This document shows positions 29,770 through 39,026 of a stretch of DNA of 64,000 nucleotides, one piece after another. Origin of the DNA: Roseateles noduli (GTDB lineage Bacteria; Pseudomonadota; Gammaproteobacteria; Burkholderiales; Burkholderiaceae_C); the NCBI GenBank assembly GCA_002205125.1, contig NIOE01000002.1, positions 620,001 to 684,000 on the forward strand, written 5' to 3'. The notes beneath the pieces are model-generated. The model had not been told where the DNA came from and did not search any database. It saw nothing but the letters and a program-made list of their open reading frames with translations. Made by a program: the position numbers and the translations under genes. Every line of letters starts with the position of its first letter. Position 1 is the stretch's first letter.

Positions 29770-30618
29770 TCAGAACCGCGAACCCGGCCGCTTGAGAAAC
29801 TCCAATTCCTCTGGCGTGCTCTCGCGACCCAGGATCTCGTTGCGATGCGGGAAACGCCCGAATCGCTCGATGACCTCGCGATGCTTGCGCGCGTAATCAA
29901 GCGCATCCTTCAATCGCCCGTCCTCATCGGCCAAGGCCTCGAAGGTCGCAACGCTGCGATCCTGCATCGCCAGATCCTCGGCATGCTCCAGCGGCATCGC
30001 GATGAACCAACGCTCCAGCACGCCGAGGTCCTGCGCGCGCGGCTGCAGCGCCAAGGCCGCCTCCAGCGCCAGCGCATCGCCCGCGAAGGACGTCGGCGTG
30101 TCGCGATGGACGTTGCGGGTGAACTGGTCCAGCACCAGGATCCGCGCGAGCGCACCCCAGGCGGTGGAATCCCAGTCGCGCAAGCCGCCACGCAAGGCCT
30201 GGTCGATGACGTCACCGAAGCGTTCGCGCAGCGCCGCATCGAAGGCGGCGTCCTTCTTGAACCACTTCATCTGGACCTGGCCGTCCTGCTCGCTGCCGGG
30301 CACACCAAACCATTCGTTGAGCACGCGTTGCGCCGGCGCCGGCGTGAGCAGCCGCTGCCAGCGCGGATGCCGCAGCAGCCAATGCCGGACGTAGCTGCAG
30401 CCGGGCACCAGCTGCAGCGGGAACTGCGCCAGCCAGCGCGCCGCGGCCTCCACCAGCTGCGCGGCCGCGCCTTGCCCGGTGAGCTGCGCCGGCACGCCGG
30501 TGTGCGTGATGATCAGTTGCTCGCCGTGACGCTCATAGTCGAGCCGGCATTGCAGCCCGGGTTGCGGCTGCGCAAGGAAGCATCTCGCGTCAGGAAGATG
30601 CTGGATGACCAGATTCAA
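29770..30618 (-). CDS. Fusion of a YidJ-type GNAT domain and a DUF924 domain
   Basis: The protein has 282 residues from a TTG start at 30618. This start was chosen because it overlaps the upstream stop as TTGA and follows GGAGA; longer in-frame starts lie inside the peptidase gene. Residues 1-97 match the short acetyltransferase family (HTGVPAQLTGQGAAAQLV, then GCSYVRHWLLRHP). Residues about 98-282 are DUF924 (WGALARILVLDQFTRNVHRDTP, then MPLEHAED). DUF924 has an all-helical TPR-like fold of unknown function. The two parts are normally separate genes; here they are in one frame with no stop. Confidence 0.8.
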   Translation of the reverse strand: MNLVIQHLPDARCFLAQPQPGLQCRLDYERHGEQLIITHTGVPAQLTGQGAAAQLVEAAARWLAQFPLQLVPGCSYVRHWLLRHPRWQRLLTPAPAQRVLNEWFGVPGSEQDGQVQMKWFKKDAAFDAALRERFGDVIDQALRGGLRDWDSTAWGALARILVLDQFTRNVHRDTPTSFAGDALALEAALALQPRAQDLGVLERWFIAMPLEHAEDLAMQDRSVATFEALADEDGRLKDALDYARKHREVIERFGRFPHRNEILGRESTPEELEFLKRPGSRF

Positions 30619-32783
30619 GATGGGTCTCCACGAGAGGCCTCCCTGCCGAGTTGACGCCACAAGTAGGCGAACTCGAGGGCTTGCAACAGCGCCCGCTGCT
30701 GGTTGTCCGCAGCGCCGCCGTGGCCGCCCTCGATGTTTTCGTAATAGAAGCAGGTCTGGCCCAACGCCAGCATGCGTGCCGCCATTTTCCTCGCATGGCC
30801 GGGATGCACGCGGTCGTCGCGCGTCGACGTGGCGAAGAGCGCCCTCGGGTACGTCACCCCCGGCTTGAGCTGCTGGTAGGGGCTGTACGCCGCGATGTGC
30901 GCCCACTCGTCGGGCTCGTCCGGATCACCGTACTCGGCCATCCACGACGCGCCCGCCAGCAGCAGGTGATAGCGCTTCATGTCGAGCAGCGGCACCTGGC
31001 ACACGACCGCGCCGAAGAGCTCCGGCCGCTGCACCATGCAGGCGCCGACCAGCAGCCCGCCGTTGCTGCCGCCCATGATTCCCAGCCGTGCGGGCCGCGT
31101 CAGTCCGTGGGCGATGAGGTCCTCGGCCACGGCGATGAAGTCGTCGAAGCTGCGCTGCTTGTGTTCGAGCGTCGCCGCCTGGTGCCAGCGCGGGCCGTAC
31201 TCGCCGCCGCCGCGGATGTTGGCGACGACCAGCTGTCCGCCGCGCGCCAGCCACGCGCGACCATTGCCGCCCGAGTACCACGGCTGCAACGAGACCTCGA
31301 AGCCGCCGTAGCCGTAGAGCAGGGTGGGCGTCTCCTTCTGAGCCTGGGCGTCGCGGCCGCGCCTGCCGATGACGAAGTAGGGCACGGTCTCGCCGTCGGC
31401 GCTGGTGGCGAATCGCTGCTCGACGGTCATGCCGTGGGCGTCGAACTGCGCGCCGCGCTGCTTCAGCGTCTCGCGTGTGTCGACACCGGCCTGCGCCAGG
31501 CAGACGACGTCCGGCGTCAGGAAATCGCAGTAGTGCAGGAAGTAGCGGTCGCCGAGCGTGTCGTCGAGCAGTTCCGGGTCGTGCAGGCTCTGCACGCTCA
31601 AGGTGCCGGGGAAGGGCGCCTTGACCTGGCGCAGCGTCGGCGGCCGGTGCGACAGGTCCCACTCCTCCAGCCGGCTCGCGACGTGCTCGCTGACGTTGAG
31701 CAGCAGGTGATGGCGCGTCAGCGTGTAGTCCTCGAGCGAGCGTCCCGCCGTCGGCGAGAACATCACGCGGATGTGCTTGTCGTGCCGCTCGTTCTTCCAG
31801 AACGACGCTTCCTCCATCAGCAGCAGCGAGCCCGACGGGTAGGTCGGTCCGTGCGGGATGGCCCAGTCGGTGCGCGGACGCAGCAGCATCCACGGGCCTT
31901 CCAGGTGGACGCTCATGTCGCTGGGGAGGTCGATGGGCACGAACGCGCCGTCTTTCCAGAGGAAGCGCGACTCGTTGTAGAAATCCAGCGCGCGGCTGAA
32001 GACGACGCGCTCGAAGCCCGGCGTGCGGTCCACCGAGGCGGAGACGGAGACATCCGCCTTCTCGCCTTCGAAGATCACCGGCGCCGCGTCCAGCGGCGTG
32101 CCGCGCGCCCAGCGCCGGATCTGCCGCGGATAGCCCGAGTCGGTGAGCGAGTCCGGACCGAAATCGCTGCCCACCAGCAGCGTGTCGCCGTCCAGCCATT
32201 CGACGTCGCTCTTGGCCTCGGGCACGAAGAAACCACCGTCGGCCGGAGCGATGAAAAGCAGCGTCTCCAGGTCGAACTCGCGCAGCTCGTGCGCATCGGC
32301 GCCGCCGTCGGACAGCGACACCAGGCAGCGCCGGTACTCGGGCGCCAGCGACGTCGCGCCGTGGAAGACCCAGCTGCGGCCTTCGGCGCGGCCCAGCGCG
32401 TCCAGGTCCAGCACCAGACGCCACGGCGGCTCGGCGAGCTGGTATTCCTCCAGCGTGCAGCGCCGCCACAGGCCGCGCGGATGGGCCTCGTCCTGCCAGA
32501 GGTTGTAGAACCAGTCGCCGCGCCGCGCGACATGCGGGATGCGGTCGCGGGCGTTGAGGATCTGCAGCAGTTCCTCGCGCACCGGCTCGAACTCGGGCTC
32601 GGCCTTCAGCGCGGCGAGGGTGCCTTCGTTGCGCTCACGCACCCACTGCAAGGCACGTTCGCCCTCGTCGCCCTCCAGCGCTTCGAGCCACAGGAACGGA
32701 TCGTCCTTGGCGGCGGTCGAGTCGACGGATGCGGACGGGACGGATTGAGGCACTGCGGTCTCCTGATTCTCAAGGGCGGGCAA
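30615..32783 (-). CDS. Prolyl oligopeptidase family serine peptidase (S9)
   Basis: The 722-residue protein has an N-terminal beta-propeller region (about 80-430) and a C-terminal alpha/beta hydrolase domain. The nucleophile is in GGSNGG (about Ser573), with Asp in TRDDRVHP (about 656) and His in EGGHGG (about 688), a complete triad. The family cleaves short peptides after Pro or basic residues; the absence of a signal peptide suggests the cytoplasm. It overlaps the GNAT-DUF924 gene by 4 bases and lies 25 bases after yaeQ on the same strand, so the three may be co-transcribed. Confidence 0.93.
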   Translation of the reverse strand: MPALENQETAVPQSVPSASVDSTAAKDDPFLWLEALEGDEGERALQWVRERNEGTLAALKAEPEFEPVREELLQILNARDRIPHVARRGDWFYNLWQDEAHPRGLWRRCTLEEYQLAEPPWRLVLDLDALGRAEGRSWVFHGATSLAPEYRRCLVSLSDGGADAHELREFDLETLLFIAPADGGFFVPEAKSDVEWLDGDTLLVGSDFGPDSLTDSGYPRQIRRWARGTPLDAAPVIFEGEKADVSVSASVDRTPGFERVVFSRALDFYNESRFLWKDGAFVPIDLPSDMSVHLEGPWMLLRPRTDWAIPHGPTYPSGSLLLMEEASFWKNERHDKHIRVMFSPTAGRSLEDYTLTRHHLLLNVSEHVASRLEEWDLSHRPPTLRQVKAPFPGTLSVQSLHDPELLDDTLGDRYFLHYCDFLTPDVVCLAQAGVDTRETLKQRGAQFDAHGMTVEQRFATSADGETVPYFVIGRRGRDAQAQKETPTLLYGYGGFEVSLQPWYSGGNGRAWLARGGQLVVANIRGGGEYGPRWHQAATLEHKQRSFDDFIAVAEDLIAHGLTRPARLGIMGGSNGGLLVGACMVQRPELFGAVVCQVPLLDMKRYHLLLAGASWMAEYGDPDEPDEWAHIAAYSPYQQLKPGVTYPRALFATSTRDDRVHPGHARKMAARMLALGQTCFYYENIEGGHGGAADNQQRALLQALEFAYLWRQLGREASRGDPS

Positions 32784-32808
32784 ACCCGCCCCTACCTTAA
32801 CCCAGGAG

Positions 32809-33369
32809 TTACTCCTCGCGTTCCTTCAGCAGTTGCGGCGTGATCTCCACCGCGCCCTTTTCGGTGCTGACGTACGCCGTCCCGTCCTGGATGCTGACCT
32901 GCCACTGCATGCCGCGCTCGGCCAGCGCGGCCAGCGCCTGGGCCTGCTCCGCCGGGATCTGCCACACCGCCAGCTTGGGTGTGCGTTGCAGCTTGTTCTG
33001 GATGCCGGCCCACCACACCGGGGTGCTGGACGCGTACCCGATGACGGTGACGCGGTCCGCTCTGCCGTGCGCCTGGCGCAGCCGCCGTTCGTCGGGCTGG
33101 CCCAGTTCGATCCAATGGACGACCTGGCCGGTCAGGTCGAGCTGCCACAGCGGCGGCTCGTCGACGTCGGACAGGCCCTTGCTGAATTCCAGCTTGCCGT
33201 GCAGGTCGTCGGCCGGCACGTTCAGCGCGTAGGCGAGGATGCGCATCATCATCCGCTCGTCGGTCTCCGACGGATGGCGGGCGACGGTCAGGGAGTGCTC
33301 GCCGTAGACATGGCGGTCCATGTCGGAGAGTTGCAGCTGGGCTTTGTGGATGGTGGCCTTGAGCGCCAT
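32809..33369 (-). CDS. yaeQ: YaeQ family protein
   Basis: The 186-residue protein matches YaeQ throughout: MALKATIHKAQLQLSDMDRHVY at the start, HPSETDERMMMRILAYAL, LWQLDLTGQVVHWIELGQPDE, and ISVEIT-like strands at the end (GAVEITPQLL). The family has a PD-(D/E)XK nuclease-like fold but its role is not settled. It has been linked to suppression of RfaH-type elongation defects. Length is normal. Confidence 0.93.
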   Translation of the reverse strand: MALKATIHKAQLQLSDMDRHVYGEHSLTVARHPSETDERMMMRILAYALNVPADDLHGKLEFSKGLSDVDEPPLWQLDLTGQVVHWIELGQPDERRLRQAHGRADRVTVIGYASSTPVWWAGIQNKLQRTPKLAVWQIPAEQAQALAALAERGMQWQVSIQDGTAYVSTEKGAVEITPQLLKEREE

Positions 33370-33577
33370 GGTGGGGTGCCGCCTGGAGGGCGGTTGTGTT
33401 CGCGGTGGTCGGGGTGGACAGCCTGCCGTGCGGGCTGCACGCGGGCCGGAAACGATCTGAAGCCGCGCATTATCCGGGTCGTGGCATCATGCCGACCCGC
33501 ACAGCGGACCGGTCGCGAGCCGGACGGTCCGTATCGACGAGACAGCGCCCATCCGGCGCAATGACTTGAGAGACGAC

Positions 33578-34243
33578 ATGAACACTCTTCGCACCTCCCT
33601 CGCCGTCGCGGCACTGCTGGCCTGCGGCCTGGCCTCGGCCCAGACGGCGCCGGCCAAGCCCGCCGCCAAGCCTGCCACGTCGACGCCCGCCGCGGCCCCC
33701 GCCACCAAGGGCGGCAAGGGCAAGCTGATGACGCGCGACGAGCTGCGCACCTGCATGACCTCGAACCAGCAGAACGAGGAAGCCGCCGCCGAGCTCGACA
33801 AGAAGAAGGCCGTGGTCCTGAAGGAGCGCGACGAGCTCAAGGCCTCCAAGGCCGAGTCCGACAAGTTCGAGGCCGACATGCAGGCGCAGGGCACCGCGCT
33901 GAAGGGCGAGATCGACAGCGTCAAGGCCTTCGGCGCCGAGATCGAGGCCGGCGCGGCCAAGATGGAAAAGGCCGACCTGAAGGCCAAGCAGGAGGAGTAC
34001 CAGGCTCGCGCCAACGCCCTGCAACCGAAGATCGACGCCTTCAACAAGGCGCGCAACGACCGCGTCGAGGTCAACAAGGCCTTCAACGTCCGCGTCGATG
34101 CGCACCAGAAGATCGCCGACGAGTTCAACGAGGCCGTCGAGGACCTGAACGACAAGCGCAACGAGTGGAAGTTCAAGTGCGGCAACCGCTCGTACGACGA
34201 AGCCGACGAGATCGCGATCAAGAAGGAAATGAACAAGAAGTGA
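33578..34243 (+). CDS. Secreted Lys/Glu-rich coiled-coil protein of unknown function
   Basis: The protein has 221 residues from the ATG at 33578; an earlier ATG at 33566 would add four residues before the signal peptide. The signal peptide ends at LASA (about residue 21). An Ala/Pro/Lys-rich linker follows, then a long charged helix (about residues 55-200: ELDKKKAVVLKERDELKASK and similar). There is one Cys in LRTCMTS and one near the end in FKCGNRS, which could form a disulfide in the periplasm. I recognise no family. It lies 19 bases before the M3 peptidase gene. Confidence 0.8.
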   Translation: MNTLRTSLAVAALLACGLASAQTAPAKPAAKPATSTPAAAPATKGGKGKLMTRDELRTCMTSNQQNEEAAAELDKKKAVVLKERDELKASKAESDKFEADMQAQGTALKGEIDSVKAFGAEIEAGAAKMEKADLKAKQEEYQARANALQPKIDAFNKARNDRVEVNKAFNVRVDAHQKIADEFNEAVEDLNDKRNEWKFKCGNRSYDEADEIAIKKEMNKK

Positions 34244-34262
34244 TGAGGAAGGGGCAGACCCG

Positions 34263-36326
34263 ATGAGCACCGACATGCTGTCCAATCCGCTGCTGTCCGC
34301 CTGGACCGGCCCCTACGGGCTGCCCCCGTTCGACGCGATCCGCGCCGAACATGTCGAACCCGCCTTCGAGGCCGCGCTCGCCGCGCATCGCGCCGAGCTG
34401 GCCGCGATCGCCGCGAATCCGGCCGCGCCGGACTTCGACAACACGCTCGCCGCGCTCGATCGCGCCGGCCGAGCGCTGACCGCGCTGGAACATCTGTTCT
34501 CGACGCTCAGCGCCTCGGCCAGCTCGCCCGAGCTGCAGGCCGTGCAACGACGCATGGCGGCGCCGCTGGCGGCGCACACCAATGCGATCTATCTGAACGC
34601 CGCGCTGTTCGAACGCGTCGAACGACTCCACGAGCAACGCGCGTCGCTGGGTCTGCCGCCCGAGTCGCTGCGGCTGCTCGAACGCGTGCACCTGGACTTC
34701 GTGCGCGCCGGCGCCCGCCTGCAGGGCGACGCCCGCGCGCGATACGCCGCGAACATGGAGCGCCAGGCCGAGCTCAACACCCGCTTCGCGCAGAACGTGC
34801 TCGCCGACGAAAGCGGCTACCAACTGGTGCTGCGCGGCGAAGCGGAACTGGCCGGCCTGCCGGACTTCGTGCGCGCCGCCGCACGCCAGGCCGCGCTGGA
34901 CCGTGGGCAGACGGAGGAGGGCGCCCACGTCGTGACGCTGTCGCGCTCGTTGATCGTGCCCTTCCTGACCTTCAGCGAACGGCGCGACCTGCGCGAGCAG
35001 GCCTGGCGCGCCTGGGTCGGCCGCGGCGAGACCGCCGGCGAGACCGACAACCGCGCGCTGGTGCGGGAGCTCCTCGCGCTGCGCCACGAGCAGGCCGCAC
35101 TGCACGGCCATCGCAGCTTCGCCGACTACGCGCTGGCCGACACGATGGCGGGTCGCCAGTCCGCCGTGCAGGGCCTGCTGGACCAGGTCTGGGAACCGGC
35201 CAAGGCAGCCGCCGCGCGCGAGCGCGCCATGCTCGACGAGGTCCGCACGCAGCTCGGCCACGACCTGACGATCGAGGACTGGGACTGGCGCTGGTACGCG
35301 GAGAAGGTGCGCCAGCAGCGCTTCCAGCTCGACGAGGCGGAGGTCAAGCCCTACTTCCCGCTGGACGCGATGGTGCAGGCGATGTTCGACTGCGCCTCGC
35401 GGCTCTACGGCCTGCGCTTCGTGGCGCAGCCGCAGGTCGCCGGCTACCACCCGGACGTGAAGGTCTACGAGGTGCAGCGCCCGGACGGCTCGCTGCGCGG
35501 GATCTTCGTCCAGGACAACTTCGCGCGTCCGACCAAGCGCAGCGGCGCCTGGATGAACGCGCTGCGCTGGCAGGCCCGCAACGGCATCGACGCGCTGCCG
35601 ATCATCCTGAACAACAACAACTTCGCCAAGGGCGCGCCGGGCGAGCCGACGCTGCTGTCGTTCGACGACGTGCGCACGCTGTTCCACGAATTCGGCCACG
35701 GCCTGCACGGCCTGCTGTCGGACGTGACGTTCGAGCGGCTGTCCGGCACCCAGGTGCTGCGCGACTTCGTCGAGCTGCCCTCGCAGGTGATGGAGCACTG
35801 GATGGCCGAGCCCGCGGTGCTCAAGCAGCACGCGCGCCACTACAAGACCGGCGAGCCGCTGCCCGACGCGCTGCTCGAACGCCTGAAGGCGGCCGCGACG
35901 TTCAACCAGGGCTACGAGACGGTGCGCTACTGCGCGTCGGCGCTGGTGGACCTGGCGCTGCACGCGCAGGAGCAGGCCGATGTGGCGGATCCGGTCGCCT
36001 TCGAGCGCGAGACGCTGGCCCGCCTGGGCCTGCCCCCGGCGATCGGGCTGAACCACCGGCTGACGCATTTCCAGCATCTGTTCTCGGGCAGCTATTACGC
36101 CTCGGGCTACTACGTCTACCTGTGGGCGGAGGTGCTGGACTGCGACGCCTTCGAGGCTTTCGTCGAAGCCGGCGATCCGTTCGATGCGAAGACGGCGCAA
36201 TCGCTGCTGGCCAACATCCTGTCCGTCGGCAACAGCCGCGAGCCGGGCGCGACCTATCGGGCCTTCCGCGGCCGCGATGCGCGCGTCGAGCCGATGCTCA
36301 AGGGGCGAGGGCTCATTCCGGCCTGA
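34263..36326 (+). CDS. prlC: Oligopeptidase A-type M3 family metallopeptidase
   Basis: The 687-residue thimet-like zinc peptidase has the HExxH site in LFHEFGHGLHG (His475, Glu476, His479). The third ligand Glu lies in the following helix region (ELPSQVMEHW), and the C-terminal HLFSGSYYASGYYVYLWAEV block is a substrate-binding family signature. It is cytoplasmic and degrades oligopeptides, including cleaved signal peptides. Length matches E. coli PrlC (680). Confidence 0.94.
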   Translation: MSTDMLSNPLLSAWTGPYGLPPFDAIRAEHVEPAFEAALAAHRAELAAIAANPAAPDFDNTLAALDRAGRALTALEHLFSTLSASASSPELQAVQRRMAAPLAAHTNAIYLNAALFERVERLHEQRASLGLPPESLRLLERVHLDFVRAGARLQGDARARYAANMERQAELNTRFAQNVLADESGYQLVLRGEAELAGLPDFVRAAARQAALDRGQTEEGAHVVTLSRSLIVPFLTFSERRDLREQAWRAWVGRGETAGETDNRALVRELLALRHEQAALHGHRSFADYALADTMAGRQSAVQGLLDQVWEPAKAAAARERAMLDEVRTQLGHDLTIEDWDWRWYAEKVRQQRFQLDEAEVKPYFPLDAMVQAMFDCASRLYGLRFVAQPQVAGYHPDVKVYEVQRPDGSLRGIFVQDNFARPTKRSGAWMNALRWQARNGIDALPIILNNNNFAKGAPGEPTLLSFDDVRTLFHEFGHGLHGLLSDVTFERLSGTQVLRDFVELPSQVMEHWMAEPAVLKQHARHYKTGEPLPDALLERLKAAATFNQGYETVRYCASALVDLALHAQEQADVADPVAFERETLARLGLPPAIGLNHRLTHFQHLFSGSYYASGYYVYLWAEVLDCDAFEAFVEAGDPFDAKTAQSLLANILSVGNSREPGATYRAFRGRDARVEPMLKGRGLIPA

Positions 36327-36587
36327 GCGCCTGAGCGGCCTGACGACGCGCTGATCCCCGCCTGATCCCACCTGATCCCGCGCCGGGATCCGCCTGACGA
36401 GGGGTCCCGCAAGGGGCCCCTAGTTCTTGGGGTTAACCACTAAGGCCGGGGCCGTTCATCGCGCTCACCCGCAGTTCGTCGCCCGCAGCGCCGGGTTGAT
36501 CGCAGCGGACTTCTGCGTCGGGTGCGCTGCTGGAACAGTCTCTCCCGTGCCGCAGGATCCATTGCGCTGCGGCCTCGGAGAACCCAG
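36327..36587. other. Intergenic region after the M3 peptidase gene
   Basis: It holds short CTGATCCC-type repeats (about 36350-36385) and one strong hairpin (annotated separately). From 36422 to 36587 I see no gene, RNA or repeat; the sequence leads into the Shine-Dalgarno of a small ORF at 36588. Confidence 0.6.
36400..36421 (+). terminator. GNRA-loop hairpin terminator after the M3 peptidase gene
   Basis: A 9-bp stem (36400-36408 with 36413-36421, one G-T pair) encloses a GCAA tetraloop. It is followed by AGTTCTTGGGGTT, a weak T-tract, about 73 bases after the stop codon. Confidence 0.6.
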
Positions 36588-36689
36588 ATGAACACCATCC
36601 GTTGTTATGACCGCTACACGCACGTCAAGCGCCTCGCCGTGCTGGTGGGTGTCGTGGCCGGCATCGCCGTCGGGCTGCTCGCGCGATGA
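36588..36689 (+). CDS. Small putative membrane protein (33 aa)
   Basis: This ORF starts at an ATG preceded by GGAG at 7 bases spacing. It encodes an N-terminal charged part ([16 protein letters not shown]) and one hydrophobic helix of about 14 residues ([16 protein letters not shown]). The stop overlaps the next small frame (ATGA at 36686-36689), which runs to 36904 (72 residues, Ala-rich). The translation signals look real, but conservation cannot be checked here. Confidence 0.35.
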   Translation: MNTIRCYDRYTHVKRLAVLVGVVAGIAVGLLAR

Positions 36690-36858
36690 GCGACCACGAC
36701 GCCCTGTCCGGCATCCGCCTGTCCTGGCCGGCGTCGCTCTTCGCGGCGATGCACGGGGCGGCACAAGGAACGATCGCAGCAGGAGCGGCGGGCGCAGAGC
36801 GCGCCGCCGCTTCAGCCTCGCATCAGCCGGATTCCGCCGTGCTCCCTATGATGGGGGG

Positions 36859-37689
36859 ATGGACTCTGCCCACGCCGCCCTCGATTCCGTCACTGCCGAC
36901 GTGACGACCTCGCCCGAGGTCGTGCCGCTCGCCGCGGCGACGCCCTCCAAGCTGCGATTCGCCGCCGTGACCGGCGCCGGTTCGGGCATCGGCCGTGCCG
37001 CCGCGCAGGCGTTGATGCAGGCCGGCTGGCAGGTGGCGCTGCTCGGCCGCCGCGACGAGGCGCTGCGCGAGACCGCCGCCTTCGCGCCCGAGCGGGCGCT
37101 GGTGCTGCCCACCGACGTCGCCGACGAGGCCCAGGTCGCTGCCGCCTTTGACGCGATCGAGCGCCGCTGGGCCCGGCTGGACTTCCTCTTCAACAACGCC
37201 GGGCGCGGCGCGCCCGCGTCGGACATCGACGAGCTCAGCATCGAGACCTGGCGCTCGGTGGTCGACATCAACCTGACCGGCAGCTTCCTGTGCGCCCGCG
37301 CGGCCTTCGGGCTGATGAAGCGGCAGACGCCGCGCGGCGGACGCATCGTCAACAACGGCTCGATCTCGGCGCACGCGCCGCGGCCGGGGTCCATCGCCTA
37401 CACGGCGACCAAGCACGCCATCACCGGCCTGACGAAGACGCTGGCGCTGGACGGCCGTCCGCACGACATCGCCGCGGGCCAGCTCGACATCGGCAATGCC
37501 GCGACCGACCTGACCGAGCGCTTCGTGCACGGCGTGCCGCAGGCGCACGGCGGCACGATGGTCGAACCGCGCATGGACGTGGCGCACGCGGCCAGCGCGC
37601 TGCTCTACATGGCGGAATTGCCGCTGTCGGCCAACGTGCCGTTCCTGACGGTCATGGCCACCAAGATGCCCTACATTGGACGAGGCTGA
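36859..37689 (+). CDS. SDR family oxidoreductase
   Basis: The protein has 276 residues from the ATG at 36859; longer in-frame starts run into the small ORFs. The Rossmann motif TGAGSGIG (about residues 39-46), NNAG, and the Ser-Tyr-Lys triad ([22 protein letters not shown]) mark a classical short-chain dehydrogenase. The substrate is unknown. The N-terminal 30 residues before the core are Ala/Val/Thr-rich. It is followed 57 bases later by a small membrane protein gene on the same strand. Confidence 0.88.
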   Translation: MDSAHAALDSVTADVTTSPEVVPLAAATPSKLRFAAVTGAGSGIGRAAAQALMQAGWQVALLGRRDEALRETAAFAPERALVLPTDVADEAQVAAAFDAIERRWARLDFLFNNAGRGAPASDIDELSIETWRSVVDINLTGSFLCARAAFGLMKRQTPRGGRIVNNGSISAHAPRPGSIAYTATKHAITGLTKTLALDGRPHDIAAGQLDIGNAATDLTERFVHGVPQAHGGTMVEPRMDVAHAASALLYMAELPLSANVPFLTVMATKMPYIGRG

Positions 37690-37746
37690 ACACGGGGGTT
37701 GTCGCGCGCACTTGAAACCGCGCGATCGCCCCGATCTGAAGGACCG

Positions 37747-38046
37747 ATGAACGCTCTCTCCACGCTTTTCTCGATCGCTGCCCGCCTCGTGCTGGCGGCG
37801 GCTTCCATCGTGCTGTTCCTGGTCGTGCTGGCGGCCGGGCTGGTGATCTTCGGCGTCGTGCTGCTGTGGAGCCTGATCCGCGGCCGCAAGCCGACGCTGC
37901 ACACCGCCACGTTCCAGCGCGCGGCGCAGTTCCGTTCGCAGGCCTTCCGGCCGGGTGGAGTGAACGGCAGCCGTGTGCCGCAGGGCGAAGTGATCGACGC
38001 GGAAGTGCGCGAAGTCCCGAACGCGGATCCGCGCCTGGAACGCTGA
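37747..38046 (+). CDS. Small membrane protein of unknown function (99 aa)
   Basis: An AAGGA Shine-Dalgarno precedes the ATG at 37747. A strongly hydrophobic span (about residues 10-42, LVLAAASIVLFLVVLAAGLVIFG within it) could cross the membrane once or twice. A basic, Arg-rich cytoplasmic tail follows (RGRKPTLHTATFQRAAQFRS) and ends with EVIDAEVREV. No family is recognised. Confidence 0.75.
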   Translation: MNALSTLFSIAARLVLAAASIVLFLVVLAAGLVIFGVVLLWSLIRGRKPTLHTATFQRAAQFRSQAFRPGGVNGSRVPQGEVIDAEVREVPNADPRLER

Positions 38047-38063
38047 CTGCGTGAGGCCGCTGG

Positions 38064-38103
38064 CCCTCACCCCCCGCCCTCTCCCGCGGTGCGGGAGTGG
38101 GGG
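38064..38103. repeat. REP-like palindromic element, copy 1
   Basis: This is a CCCTCACCCC run followed by CCCTCTCCCGC and an imperfect GCGGGAGTGGG return arm. It resembles the two elements at 63416-63530. It lies between the convergent small membrane gene and rsgA. Confidence 0.7.
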
Positions 38104-38120
38104 TCACACCGGCGCGGTGC

Positions 38121-39026
38121 TCAGTACTTCGGCGGCGCGCTGAGCTCGTCCCAGAGCTCGTCGTAGATGCGGTAGCGCGACGGGCTGATCTTGCCCGCCT
38201 CGACGGCGACCAGCACCGCGCAGCCCGGCTCATGCCGGTGGCTGCAGTTGTGGAAGCGGCACTCGCCCAGATACGGCCGGAAATCGGGCATGTAGCTGGC
38301 CAGGTCCGGCGCGGCGATCTGCCGCAGGCCGAATTCCTGGAAGCCCGGCGAGTCGATCAGCGCATCCCGACGTTCCGGGTCCATCCAGTACCACTGCGTC
38401 GTGGTCGTCGTGTGGCGCCCTGAGTTCAGGGCCACCGAGATCTCGCCCACCTGCGCCTTCGCATCCGGCACCAGCAGGTTGATCAGCGTGCTCTTGCCGG
38501 TGCCGCTGGGGCCCAGCACCAGCGTCGCCTGGCCGTGCAGCATCGGCCGCAAGGTCTCGCTGGCCTCATCGGGACGGCCCTTGAAGCTGAGCTCCAGCAC
38601 GTTCTGCCCCATCGCCTTGTACGGCGCGAGGCGCTCACGCGCCGCGTCCGCGCCGGGCAGGTCGGTCTTGTTCAGCACGATGTCGGCCGTGATGCCCGCG
38701 CTGTTCGCCGCGATCAGCGCGCGCGTGAGCTGCGACTCCGAGAACTGCGGATCCACCGCCACCAGGATCAGCAGTCGGTCCAGGTTGGCCGCGAAGCTCT
38801 TGGTCTTCCACTCGTCCTGGCGGAACAGCAGGTTGCGGCGGGGCTCGACCTTCTCGATGACGCCCTCGTGATCGCTGCTGCGCTGCCAGCGCACGCGGTC
38901 GCCGACGACGCAATCGCTCTTCTTGCCGCGGGTCAGGCAGTGGATGCGCTGGCCGTCGTTGTCCTCGATGACGTAGTGGCGGCCGTGGCCGCGCACCACC
39001 AGACCGGTCTGGACGTCCTTGCTCAT
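38121..39026 (-). CDS. rsgA: Ribosome small subunit-dependent GTPase RsgA
   Basis: The protein has 301 residues from the ATG at 39026, which overlaps the stop of the M48 protease gene (ATGA). An N-terminal OB fold precedes a circularly permuted GTPase: the NKTDLP motif comes before GPSGTGKST, and DSPGF follows. The C-terminal zinc finger is ECRFHNCSHRHEPGC. It checks 30S maturation and releases RbfA, whose gene is also in this window. Confidence 0.96.
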   Translation of the reverse strand: MSKDVQTGLVVRGHGRHYVIEDNDGQRIHCLTRGKKSDCVVGDRVRWQRSSDHEGVIEKVEPRRNLLFRQDEWKTKSFAANLDRLLILVAVDPQFSESQLTRALIAANSAGITADIVLNKTDLPGADAARERLAPYKAMGQNVLELSFKGRPDEASETLRPMLHGQATLVLGPSGTGKSTLINLLVPDAKAQVGEISVALNSGRHTTTTTQWYWMDPERRDALIDSPGFQEFGLRQIAAPDLASYMPDFRPYLGECRFHNCSHRHEPGCAVLVAVEAGKISPSRYRIYDELWDELSAPPKY

